Source: Polyangiaceae bacterium
GTDB taxonomy: Bacteria > Myxococcota_A > Polyangia > Polyangiales > Polyangiaceae
NCBI GenBank assembly: GCA_947502375.1
Contig: CANMZR010000003.1
Coordinates: forward strand, 1-34,370
Length of the DNA: 34,370 bases
Direction of reading: 5' to 3'
Made by a program: the position numbers and the translations under genes. The notes under the pieces are model-generated. The model saw only the letters and a program-made list of their open reading frames with translations, ran no database searches and was not told where the DNA came from. Numbering within the stretch: the first letter of the stretch is position 1; each line of letters begins with the position of its first letter. Shown here one piece after another: positions 1 to 8,799 of the stretch.

Positions 1-1530
1 CTCTTGCGACTCTTGGCCGCGATCCACGAGCGCCTCTTGCCGGGCGGCGTCTTCGTGATGCAGACCCCCAATGGGCAAGGTCTTTTCCCAAACCAGGTGA
101 TCTACGGAGACCTCACGCACGTGACGATCTTCACGCCCGATTCTCTGGGGCAGGTCCTGCGGCTCACGGGCTTCGAGGACATCCTCGTCACCGAAGCTGG
201 CCCCGCGATGAAGTCGCTTATCGGCGTAGCCAGGCTCGGCCTTTGGAATGTAATCAAGGTCGGCGCGAAGGCCGCGCGCATCATCGAGACTGGCAAGAGT
301 CAGGCGATTTGGACGGAAAACATGCTCGGCCGTTGCCGCCGCCCGGGCAGACTACCCGAGCTCGCCATGCCGTCCCCTGCGACGCCGCGCGTCGAGCTCA
401 GCGCACCGAGCGCGGCGTCGCCGTTGCGGTCACAAGAGAGTCGCCCGCGGGTGATAATCATTGGTCAAGCCATCTTCGACATGATGATGGACTCGTATCG
501 TCGCGCGCTCGAGCCGCACTACGAGGTGCTCGTGGTCGATCCTTACTCGATTCTCGCCGACCTCGAGAAGCGCTTATTCGGGCCGCACTTCGGAGCGCAA
601 GTCAACCGAGTCGCCGCGACGTTTTCGCGAGTGATGATGGGCGGAGAACTCGCACTCGCGGAAGGGCGCATCGTTCGCGAAGTCGAAGCCTTCAGCCCGA
701 GCATCATCCTCACCGATAGCGTGCACGACTTGCGCCCCGAGCTCATCGACCGGATCCGCCGCGCGAGCCCAAACGCAAAGCTTCTCGGGAGATTCGGCGA
801 CGCGCTATCGAATTTTGGACGCGGCTACTGCTTTGTCGCCGAGTACGATCGGCTGTTCTTCAAAGACCACTACATCGTCGACAAGCTGCGCGCGAAGCTG
901 CCCTCCAAGCACCTCTACTACCTCCCGCAGTCTTGCGATCGGCACATTCATCGCTCGGTGGCCGTCAGCGACGCCGACCGCCGACGCTATGGCTGCGACG
1001 TTGGGCTTTATGGCAACGGCTACCTCTACCGCGCGGAGTGCCTGAAGCCGCTCCTGGGGCACGACGTCAAGATTTGGGGCGGAGGCTTGCCGCGCTGGGC
1101 GTCTCACGCGACGGCGCCGATGTTCACTGGCCACTACGTTGCGGGTGAAGAAAAATGCCGAGCGATGCTCTCGGCGAAGATCGCTCTGAACCCGAATCAC
1201 TACGCCGAGATCGCGGGCACGAACAAGCGCACCTTCGAGCTCGCCGCAATCGGGGCCTTCCAGCTTACGGACACGCCCGCGCTCGCCGACGTGTTCGACC
1301 CAGCCACAGAAGTCGCACAATACGACACCGCGGATGACCTCCTCGAGAAGATCGATTTCTACCTGGCCCGACCCGAGCTGCGAGCAGAAATGGCCGCAAA
1401 AGCGCAGCGCCACGCGCACGCGGCCCACACCTACGAGCACCGCTGGGTCGCGATGCTCGAGACGCTCGGCTTACGCCCGCCCGAGGGTTTTCCCGTCCAG
1501 CCGGAAGACCTCAGTCTCCGCGCGGTGTGA
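1..1530 (+). CDS. Methyltransferase (C-terminal part) fused to CgeB-like glycosyltransferase; truncated at the left edge
   Basis: Frame is open to base 1. N-terminal 'LLAAIHERLLPGGVFVMQTPNG' resembles the late motif of class I SAM methyltransferases. After a linker, 'RVIIIGQAIFDMMMDSYRRALEPHYEVLVVDPY...KIALNPNHYAEIAGTNKRTFELAAIGAFQLTDTPALADVFDP' matches the CgeB/Glyco_trans_1_2 pattern. Confidence 0.8.
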   Translation, partial: LLRLLAAIHERLLPGGVFVMQTPNGQGLFPNQVIYGDLTHVTIFTPDSLGQVLRLTGFEDILVTEAGPAMKSLIGVARLGLWNVIKVGAKAARIIETGKSQAIWTENMLGRCRRPGRLPELAMPSPATPRVELSAPSAASPLRSQESRPRVIIIGQAIFDMMMDSYRRALEPHYEVLVVDPYSILADLEKRLFGPHFGAQVNRVAATFSRVMMGGELALAEGRIVREVEAFSPSIILTDSVHDLRPELIDRIRRASPNAKLLGRFGDALSNFGRGYCFVAEYDRLFFKDHYIVDKLRAKLPSKHLYYLPQSCDRHIHRSVAVSDADRRRYGCDVGLYGNGYLYRAECLKPLLGHDVKIWGGGLPRWASHATAPMFTGHYVAGEEKCRAMLSAKIALNPNHYAEIAGTNKRTFELAAIGAFQLTDTPALADVFDPATEVAQYDTADDLLEKIDFYLARPELRAEMAAKAQRHAHAAHTYEHRWVAMLETLGLRPPEGFPVQPEDLSLRAV

Positions 1531-1558
1531 GCGTGGCGCTCCGCGACTTAACGCGAGC

Positions 1559-3184
1559 TCACCCTGGATCGACCGCGCGCCTAGCGCCGGTGCCGACCGG
1601 TCCGTTGACGTAACCGCCCCAAAGAATCACTTCGCTTACCGCCTTGCCGGTCCAAACGCCGACATTGTCGCTACGTTTCGTGAGCGCCGCATCTTCTGGA
1701 AAAGACGACCACGTCCCCCCGTTGGCGCCTGGCCGCCAAACGCCGCCATCGCCGAGAACGGTCTCGCAACCGGCATCGTTGCAGCCGCCCCAAAGGAAGA
1801 TCCCTGCGTTCAAGGTGACGCCAAAGTAGCGTGCACGGGGCGAAGGAGCCGCGGGGTCAGCCGGTTTCAATTTGTACCAGTAACCATCGAGGGCATTGGC
1901 AGCGAGATCCCAGAAGAAAAGCGTGTCTCCGTACACATCGCCGCCGTTCCAACCGCCGAACAGGTAAAATCCCAAACCTTGAGTCGGACTTTGTGGAAAC
2001 GCCGACAAACTCTCGAGGACGCCGGTCGGCGGTGAGCCTCCATTGGGCGGCGCGCCAACGCTCATATCGACGACCGTCCAGGCATTGGTGCCCGGATCGT
2101 AGAACGCGCCGTTGCTGAACCAATCAAAGCTGTCGGTTCCGCCCCAAACGTAAAGATAGCCGTTCGGTTTGAGGTTCGTCGGAGGCTGCCAGCCATATGA
2201 AAAATTAGACCGCGCACTCGGCTGACCCGCGGTCGCCATGGCGCCCCACGTGTTGGTTGCCACGGTGTAAACGCCGCCTGTGTTCACGGCACCAGCGGCA
2301 TTGCGACCGCCCCAGACGAGGATCTTTGTGCCGGTGTAGACCATGGCATGGGCTTGGCGCGGAAGGGGCTGAGCAGTGGTCGCCATGGCGGTCCAAGAGT
2401 CGGTCGCGAGATCGTAGATCCCCCCGGTGGGAGCCAGGGCATTCCCAGTGCCATAGCCACCCCAAATGTACATCTTCGTCCCGATCCAGACAGCCTCATG
2501 ATCGTGACGCGCGAGCGGGGCATTCACGGTCGATATCGGCGCCCACGTATCGGTCAGGGGCGTGTAGGCGTAGCCCGTGTCCGTCAGGCCCACCTTCGTA
2601 AAGCCACCCCACACGATCATCTTTGTCCCTGTCCAAATGGCCGAGTGGTTGTAGCGAGCGGAGGGCGCACCCACCGTCGTGATGGCAATCCAGGTGTTGC
2701 AGTTGCCCGCACCGTCGCAAGATGCACCCGTGCCACCATCCTTGTAACAGGCAGAAAACTTCGCGGCAGGGGTGAGCGCGCACATGCCTGCCGCGCACGA
2801 CCAGCCGCAGCTCCCACTCCCACAATCGGCCGCGACCTTGCAGGTCTTGCCACCACCGCTCGCGCTCGACGCCGCCGCCGTCGATTGGGCACTGCTCGAC
2901 GTCACTGTCGTGGCAACCGTACTGCTCGCGGCCATCGTCGAGGTGCTCGCCCCGGCACCGCCCATGCCGACCGTGCCTCCGACTCCTTGAGTCGCGGTTC
3001 CCCCGGAACCCACGGACGCACCTGCGCCACCTACGCCGTTAACGACAGCGCCACCCACTCCACCACCGGAGGCCGTGACCTTCGGAAAGACAACGACACT
3101 GCCATTGTCGCTGCAAGCCACACCGTGAAGAAGCGCGAGACCGATGAGGACGAAGATCGATAGTCGTTTAGGGTCGGCTAGCAT
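1559..3184 (-). CDS. Kelch-repeat lipoprotein with Gly/Ser/Thr/Ala-rich linker and Cys-rich segment
   Basis: Signal peptide with lipobox-like 'LLHGVAC'; low-complexity linker; Cys-rich 'CKVAADCGSGSCGWSCAAGMC'; repeated 'PSARYNHSAIWTGTKMIVWGG..' Kelch units. Confidence 0.85.
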   Translation of the reverse strand: MLADPKRLSIFVLIGLALLHGVACSDNGSVVVFPKVTASGGGVGGAVVNGVGGAGASVGSGGTATQGVGGTVGMGGAGASTSTMAASSTVATTVTSSSAQSTAAASSASGGGKTCKVAADCGSGSCGWSCAAGMCALTPAAKFSACYKDGGTGASCDGAGNCNTWIAITTVGAPSARYNHSAIWTGTKMIVWGGFTKVGLTDTGYAYTPLTDTWAPISTVNAPLARHDHEAVWIGTKMYIWGGYGTGNALAPTGGIYDLATDSWTAMATTAQPLPRQAHAMVYTGTKILVWGGRNAAGAVNTGGVYTVATNTWGAMATAGQPSARSNFSYGWQPPTNLKPNGYLYVWGGTDSFDWFSNGAFYDPGTNAWTVVDMSVGAPPNGGSPPTGVLESLSAFPQSPTQGLGFYLFGGWNGGDVYGDTLFFWDLAANALDGYWYKLKPADPAAPSPRARYFGVTLNAGIFLWGGCNDAGCETVLGDGGVWRPGANGGTWSSFPEDAALTKRSDNVGVWTGKAVSEVILWGGYVNGPVGTGARRAVDPG

Positions 3185-3281
3185 GATGATGCCGAGCTTA
3201 CAGGCGCAACGGCCCTTTGCACAATCGCCATCGATTGCGGTGAGCTTCGAGTTAACTTGGCTCCGGCTAGCTCTCCACCCC

Positions 3282-4418
3282 GTGCGCGTCCTTCAACTCA
3301 ACCCGACCTTCTACCCGAGCACCCGCGATGGTGGTCCGAGCGAAAGCTTGTTGTTGCTCGCACGGGGGCTCCTCGCCGCAAACGTCGAGCTCGAGATCGT
3401 GACCACCAACGGAGACGGTCCGACGAACAGCCACGTGCCGCTCGGCGCGAGCACGTTCTATAAGGGCGTTCCGGTGCGGTACTTCAACCGATTTCCGAAG
3501 CTCGGTTACGCGCCATCCCAAAGTTTGCTGCGTCACCTGAAGCGCGTGGCTCGCGACGTCGATCTTGTCCACGTGCACGCGCTCTTCAATTTCCCATCCA
3601 CGGCGGGGGCCGCCCTTTTGCGATCGATGGGGGTGCCGTACGTGACCTCACCACGAGGGATGTGCGAGCCGTGGGCACTCGGGCATCGCTCGTGGAAAAA
3701 GTGGCCCTACTGGCGAGCCATCGAACGCGGAAACGTCGCCGGCGCGCGAGCGGTGCATGCCACGAGCGATGAAGAGGCGAGCCAGCTTCGGTTGTTGTTC
3801 CCGACGCAAGACGTGTTTGTCGTGCCGAACCCGGTCGAGTTGCCGAGCGAACCTCTCGACGTCGCGCGAGCCGCGAATCGAATTGTTTTTCTCGGGCGCC
3901 TGCACCCGGTCAAAGGCCTCGAGGTGCTCGTCGCCGCGATGAGCCTCCTGACGAAGCGTCATCCCGACGTGGAGTTGGTGCTCGCCGGACCCGACCACCA
4001 TGGCGAGCTTGCCCGCGTCGAAGCGCGCTTGGCCTCGCTCGCACCACGGCCGAACGTTCGCTGGATAGGCGAGGTTCACGGCGACGCAAAGTCTCGGTTC
4101 CTCGCGAGCGCAACCGCTCTCGCGCTCACCTCGCACAGCGAGAGTTTCGGTCGAACCGTGGTCGAGGCCCTGGCGCACGGCACGCCCGTCGTCGTGAGTC
4201 GCGCGTGCCCGTGGGCGAGCGTCGCGCAACATGGCGCAGGTTTCTGGGTCGACAACGAACCCGAGGCCGTGGCCGACGCGTTGGCCCGTATTCTGGAAGC
4301 TCCAAGCGGCGGACACACGATGCGCTTGGCGGCACGAACGCTCGCGAACGATTACGACGTAGACCGCATCGGACGGGCCATGCTGGACGAGTACCGACGC
4401 GTCCTCGCAGCGCCTTAG
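3282..4418 (+). CDS. Glycosyltransferase, GT4/group 1 family
   Basis: Provided ORF starts at 3144, but GTG at 3282 ('VRVLQLNPTFYPSTRDGGPSESL') is the more likely start. GT4 signatures 'RIVFLGRLHPVKGLEVLVAAM', 'LTSHSESFGRTVVEALAHGTPVVVS'. Confidence 0.88.
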   Translation: MRVLQLNPTFYPSTRDGGPSESLLLLARGLLAANVELEIVTTNGDGPTNSHVPLGASTFYKGVPVRYFNRFPKLGYAPSQSLLRHLKRVARDVDLVHVHALFNFPSTAGAALLRSMGVPYVTSPRGMCEPWALGHRSWKKWPYWRAIERGNVAGARAVHATSDEEASQLRLLFPTQDVFVVPNPVELPSEPLDVARAANRIVFLGRLHPVKGLEVLVAAMSLLTKRHPDVELVLAGPDHHGELARVEARLASLAPRPNVRWIGEVHGDAKSRFLASATALALTSHSESFGRTVVEALAHGTPVVVSRACPWASVAQHGAGFWVDNEPEAVADALARILEAPSGGHTMRLAARTLANDYDVDRIGRAMLDEYRRVLAAP

Positions 4419-5962
4419 TCGACTCGTCCTGGGATGATCACCTTCTCCGCGAAGAGCACGACCACCCGCAGCACAACGTAACTGAACGCAGCAGAATGAA
4501 ACGCGCCGACAAGAACATTGCCCGCATCGGACTCGATGTTGAGAAGCCCCGCGAGCGCCGCGGAAGCGAGCAGGAGCATGCCGTCCCCGCCTTGACCGTG
4601 GTTGAAGAGCGCATAAAGCGCCCGGTAATAAAGGCCGACGACGGCCATCCCGACGAAGACGCCGAACATGCCGAAGTTCACGTACATCTCGACGATTTGT
4701 GCAAAGTTGAACGACGTGTCGTGATCGAGGGGGTTCAACAAGCGGTAGCGATGTCCGAACTCTTGCCCGAGGGCCTGAAGCGGACGCTCGGGCGCGAGGA
4801 TACGCGGCACGAAGGCCCAAAACATGACGCGGTAGGTCTCACCGTCGAGGTAGGGGATCCGATGGGGCGTCTGATTGATGATGAAGGCGAACGTGCCGAG
4901 GTAGCTTGTGCGCTCGGTTGACGTGCGGGAAGCGTTCGAGGCGAAGCGATCTCGGTCACTGGTCGCTTGGTCAAACGTCAGGTCGAAAAAGAGGGCCACG
5001 CGGTCGAACGGACCGACGTAGGTGTTGCGGACCTCTTTGCGGAACGCGTGTTTGCTGTGGGCAAACGGCATCGAGAGAAGCACGCAGAGCAAGCCGGCGC
5101 GCCACGGGATGGTACCGCGCTCCGCTACGTACACGAAGAACATCGGGACAAGCGCCCACGCCACCTGCGCCAACGCCCCGCTCGCGAGCGAGAACATCAC
5201 GTAAGTGACGTAACAGAGGAAGGCCGCGATGCGCTGCGGCAGCCGGAGCTTTCCTCGCAGATGGAGGACGAGCATTCCGCCGAGCAGCATGAGCGGCATG
5301 CGCACCGACACGTTCGCAATCGCCTTGAGCGAAGGGGCGATGTCCTTGGATGAGGTGAGCACGACTGCGGAGAGCGCAACACCGCCCGCGGCGAGCACGA
5401 TGCAGTACCAAGCGAGCCTGTCGAGCTCGATGTGCATCTTCAGTCGCGGCAACTTGTCGACGATTTTTCCGAGCGGCGAGTAGAAGGCGAGTTGCATCAA
5501 GAGCAAGCCGCCGAGGGTCACCACAACCGCCGTCGTCACCTCCTCGCCTTCGTAGGGCCGATTCTTGAGAAGCACCGTGCCCAGGAACACCGGCAGACCA
5601 AAATACATGAAGTAAATAAGGTTGATGATGGGGAAGATCGGCGCCTGCTTGGGCTTGCGCCGAACGACATCGAACATCGGCACCGTCGCGACCCAGAGCA
5701 TCGCAGACGCCGCGACGAGCCGGCTGACAGGTAAATCCGCCGGCGCAAAATAAAGCAGCAAAAGATTGAGAATCCCGACGACGGCGACGTACGTCGTCGT
5801 CCTCGTCACAGCACCGACACCCGCCACGAAGCTCGAATCCGATGCGGCCCTGGCTTGAGCACGCCGCGTCACAGCCGCCGCATCGCGACCTGATCCGGTC
5901 CCCACCTGCAACGGAGACCGCGGCGGCGGCGATTCGCCGGGGGGCGTGCTCGCGAGCGTCAT
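4415..5962 (-). CDS. Polytopic membrane protein, O-antigen polymerase (Wzy-like)
   Basis: Multiple hydrophobic segments; a soluble loop and 'FNFAQIVEMYVNFGMFGVFVGMAVVGLYYRALY' near the C-terminus; sits among glycosyltransferases. Confidence 0.65.
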   Translation of the reverse strand: MTLASTPPGESPPPRSPLQVGTGSGRDAAAVTRRAQARAASDSSFVAGVGAVTRTTTYVAVVGILNLLLLYFAPADLPVSRLVAASAMLWVATVPMFDVVRRKPKQAPIFPIINLIYFMYFGLPVFLGTVLLKNRPYEGEEVTTAVVVTLGGLLLMQLAFYSPLGKIVDKLPRLKMHIELDRLAWYCIVLAAGGVALSAVVLTSSKDIAPSLKAIANVSVRMPLMLLGGMLVLHLRGKLRLPQRIAAFLCYVTYVMFSLASGALAQVAWALVPMFFVYVAERGTIPWRAGLLCVLLSMPFAHSKHAFRKEVRNTYVGPFDRVALFFDLTFDQATSDRDRFASNASRTSTERTSYLGTFAFIINQTPHRIPYLDGETYRVMFWAFVPRILAPERPLQALGQEFGHRYRLLNPLDHDTSFNFAQIVEMYVNFGMFGVFVGMAVVGLYYRALYALFNHGQGGDGMLLLASAALAGLLNIESDAGNVLVGAFHSAAFSYVVLRVVVLFAEKVIIPGRVD

Positions 5963-7113
5963 CCGCTACTCGGGTTTGCGCGGCTGAAACCGCGCAGCCG
6001 CCGCTGCAAAGGCAACTCGATGGCGCGGTGTGTGACCATGGCCACGGAGCATAACATGACGAAGAATATCGCGAAGTCCACGCCCGACGACAACCCGCTC
6101 ACGTTTTTCCGCCAGACCAACCAGAGCGGGGCTTGCAGGATATAGATGCCAAAGCTGGCTTCGCCCAAGCGTACGAGTGTCGGCCCGGAAAGCGCGACGG
6201 AAACCGGCGAGGCTTTCAATGCAACGGCGAGCATCACTGCCGCAAAAGCGGGGCTGAGAAGGCCATTGTGAATCAGCGGATGGAATGCGCTCACCGGACG
6301 GCTGACCACGAGCGCAATCGCACCCAGGCCGAGGGCGCCGAGGAGCAGAGGGCGGCGAAGGACGCGCGAGCCATTCGCGGGGTCGGCCAACTGGGCGTGA
6401 AAGACGTCGGCAAGCAGGATCCCGAGGACGAACGTCGGCACGTGCAAGAGCGGCTGGTACTTGACGGCCGCGAGCTGAAGGTCCCCGACGCCGAACATCA
6501 TGTAGAGAATCGGCACGAGCAAAGAGCTCATCCACACGACGAGCGCGAGTCCCCTGCGCGACGTGCGCTGCGATAGCAAACGCGGCAAAACCCAGGGGAA
6601 TATCGCGTAAAAAAAGGCTTCGACGGAGATCGACCAACTGGGCGGGTTCCACCACGCGTGCGCCCCCGGGAGCCAAGCCTGAACGAGTCCCAAGGAGACC
6701 ACGGCCGCGACCACGAGCTTGAGAACGCGCATCAGAGGGGCCGCGTCCGTGGCGAGGCGGTGGGCGACGACGAACGGCGCGGTCACGAGCCAGGCTGTAA
6801 AATAAAGTGGGAAAACCCGCGAAAAACGGTTCATCCAGAACGCGCGGCGGGTACCTCGGAGTGCGACGACCGATGCCGAGCGCTCCGCGTAGGAGTAGGC
6901 GAGGATGAAGCCCGAGAGGAGATAGAAGAAATTGACGCCGAGGTAGCCGTGAGAAGCTGCGTTGCGGAGGCCGGATGGCGTTCGCGTTGGCAAGGCTGCT
7001 GCCGCGTGATGGTAGAAGACCACCCAGGCCGCGGCGAAAAAGCGTAGCCCCGTGAGGGCGGCGAGCGACTCGCGCTTCTCGGCGAGCCTGGGCTGTCGGA
7101 CCACCTCGCTCAT
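5959..7113 (-). CDS. Acyltransferase family 3 (OafA/YrhL-like) membrane protein
   Basis: 'LAALTGLRFFAAAWVVFYHHAAAALP', 'GYLGVNFFYLLSGFILAYSY', 'WSISVEAFFYAIFPWVLPRL' are classical Acyl_transf_3 motifs. 4-bp overlap with the downstream gene. Confidence 0.92.
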   Translation of the reverse strand: MSEVVRQPRLAEKRESLAALTGLRFFAAAWVVFYHHAAAALPTRTPSGLRNAASHGYLGVNFFYLLSGFILAYSYAERSASVVALRGTRRAFWMNRFSRVFPLYFTAWLVTAPFVVAHRLATDAAPLMRVLKLVVAAVVSLGLVQAWLPGAHAWWNPPSWSISVEAFFYAIFPWVLPRLLSQRTSRRGLALVVWMSSLLVPILYMMFGVGDLQLAAVKYQPLLHVPTFVLGILLADVFHAQLADPANGSRVLRRPLLLGALGLGAIALVVSRPVSAFHPLIHNGLLSPAFAAVMLAVALKASPVSVALSGPTLVRLGEASFGIYILQAPLWLVWRKNVSGLSSGVDFAIFFVMLCSVAMVTHRAIELPLQRRLRGFSRANPSSG

Positions 7114-7193
7114 CCTATCCGAGCCTAGCGGTGCGTTTCATCGAATGCCGCTTTTTTGTGTCGCCTCCAGGCTGCATGGCATGGTGACCGCGA

Positions 7194-8123
7194 ATGAGCG
7201 GGGTTGCACACGCGAGGCCGGCGGTTTCGGTACGGCTCTGGGAGGGAGACAACGTTGCGGTGCTCGACGGCCTGGCAAAGGAAGGCGTGAAGGTGGAACT
7301 CGCCTATCTCGACCCACCCTTCTACACGCAGCGCCTGCACCTGCGAACGGTACGGCGTGGCCGTGGCGCCACGCTCGAGCGCGAACAGGTCGCAGCCTTC
7401 GATGACCGGTGGCCATCCTTCGAGAGTTACCTGGATGCCACGGAGGCTCGCATCGTGCGCGTGCGCGAGTTGCTCGCCGACGTCGGCTCGATGGTGCTCC
7501 ACGTCGATTCGACCACGAGTCATTACCTGAAGGTGATGTGCGATCGCATCTTCGGGCGCGATGCATTCGCCAGCGAGATCATCTGGCGATATCGTCGCTG
7601 GCCAGCAAAAACTCTCAATTTCCAGCGGGTTCACGACGTTCTTTTACGCTACGTCAAGGCACCCAAGATGGCGCCGCGCTTCAACCAACTCTACGAACCG
7701 CTCGCCCCATCGACCATCGCAACCTGGGGACGCACAAAGCAACTCGCCGCCTTCGGAGCCGACGGTCGAAGGGTCCGCTCCACCCGCACGGAAGCCGCTT
7801 CACCAGGTGTTCCGATGGGCGACGTCTGGGAAATCGGGGTGATAGCGCCGATCGCGCGTGAGCGAACGGGCTACCCGACGCAGAAGCCTGAAGCGCTCTT
7901 GCGACGCGTCGTGGAGAGCTTGAGCAACCCCGGAGACACGGTGCTCGATCCCTACTGTGGCAGCGGGACAACCCTGGCGGTTGCAGCGGCCCTGGGTCGT
8001 AACGCCATTGGCATCGACGCCAGCGCCGAGGCCCTGACGGTCACTCGAGCGAGGCTGAGCGGTGCCGGGCAATCTGTTATTCTTTCAAAGCTCGATGCGA
8101 CTCGAATGGCGGCAGACGCCTGA
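7194..8123 (+). CDS. Site-specific DNA methyltransferase, beta class (N6-adenine or N4-cytosine)
   Basis: Motif IV 'YLDPPF' precedes motif I 'DTVLDPYCGSGTTLAVAAALGRNAIGIDAS'; 'YPTQKPEALLRRVVESLSNPGD'. Confidence 0.88.
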   Translation: MSGVAHARPAVSVRLWEGDNVAVLDGLAKEGVKVELAYLDPPFYTQRLHLRTVRRGRGATLEREQVAAFDDRWPSFESYLDATEARIVRVRELLADVGSMVLHVDSTTSHYLKVMCDRIFGRDAFASEIIWRYRRWPAKTLNFQRVHDVLLRYVKAPKMAPRFNQLYEPLAPSTIATWGRTKQLAAFGADGRRVRSTRTEAASPGVPMGDVWEIGVIAPIARERTGYPTQKPEALLRRVVESLSNPGDTVLDPYCGSGTTLAVAAALGRNAIGIDASAEALTVTRARLSGAGQSVILSKLDATRMAADA

Positions 8124-8129
8124 GGCGTC
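8115..8129 (+). terminator. Hairpin GACGCC-TGA-GGCGTC whose loop is the methyltransferase stop codon
   Basis: Perfect 6-bp inverted repeat around the stop codon; no T-run, so the role is uncertain. Confidence 0.3.
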
Positions 8130-8166
8130 GGAGCAGCTTCAGCACGCCGGCACGAAGGCTTGACGC

Positions 8167-8182
8167 GAGCCCCGGCGGGCTC
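8167..8182. terminator. Possible bidirectional terminator hairpin between convergent genes
   Basis: GAGCCC-CGGC-GGGCTC perfect 6-bp stem in the convergent gap; no strong T-tract. Confidence 0.35.
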
Positions 8183-8199
8183 ATTGGTATTGCGCCGGG

Positions 8200-8715
8200 T
8201 CATTCGAGGACGAGCGCGTCGAACGCTCCGAGTTGCCGGAACGCCTCATAGGTGACAATCGAGGCCGCGTTCGCGAGATTGAGTGAGCGCACGCCACCAA
8301 TCGTTGGAATACCGTAAACCTCATCGGGATGCTCGGCGAGCAAGTCCTCGGGCAAGCCAATGCTCTCGCAGCCGAACACCAAGGCATCACCTGGCTCGTA
8401 GCGTGCTTCGAGGTAGCTCTTCCGACCGACCGCGGAAAAGAGCCGCATGCGCGCAGTTGGATGTTCGTGACAAAAATGGGCGAGGTCGAGGTTCCGCTCG
8501 AGCTGAACCAACGGCCAGTAATCGAGCCCAGCTCGCCGGACCGCCTTCTCGTCAATCGAGAAGCCGAGCCGCCCAACCAGGTGCAGGGGGCACTGTAGTG
8601 CGGCCGCGAGACGCGCAATGCTCCCCGTGTTTTGCGGGATTTCTGGATCGAGGAGCACGATCCGTGGCGGGTTCGCGAGGCGCGGGGCTCGCAGTCGTGG
8701 GCGCTCCTTGGCCAT
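8200..8715 (-). CDS. trmL: tRNA (cytidine/uridine-34-2'-O)-methyltransferase TrmL, SPOUT family
   Basis: 'PRIVLLDPEIPQNTGSIARLAAALQCPLHLVGRLGFSIDEKAVRRAGLDYW' and 'LVFGCESIGLPEDLL' are TrmL/SpoU motifs. Confidence 0.92.
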   Translation of the reverse strand: MAKERPRLRAPRLANPPRIVLLDPEIPQNTGSIARLAAALQCPLHLVGRLGFSIDEKAVRRAGLDYWPLVQLERNLDLAHFCHEHPTARMRLFSAVGRKSYLEARYEPGDALVFGCESIGLPEDLLAEHPDEVYGIPTIGGVRSLNLANAASIVTYEAFRQLGAFDALVLE

Positions 8716-8799
8716 GACTGAAGGGCGTAAGCGTGTCTCAAGTGACCGGCAACACGCAAACGTCTACCTCGCGACCGCCACCTGTACTAGCGTCGCTGC

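Noticed and set aside
2348-3163. 271-aa plus-strand ORF
   Set aside because: Antisense to the Kelch lipoprotein; Arg/Gly-rich shadow frame.
3648-4820. 390-aa minus-strand ORF opposite the GT4 glycosyltransferase
   Set aside because: Arg/Ala-rich, no recognisable motifs, antisense to a strongly supported gene; a typical high-GC shadow ORF.
7194-8715. Restriction-modification or phage-defence island
   Set aside because: Only a methyltransferase is present; trmL is a housekeeping tRNA enzyme and no nuclease, integrase or toxin is visible.
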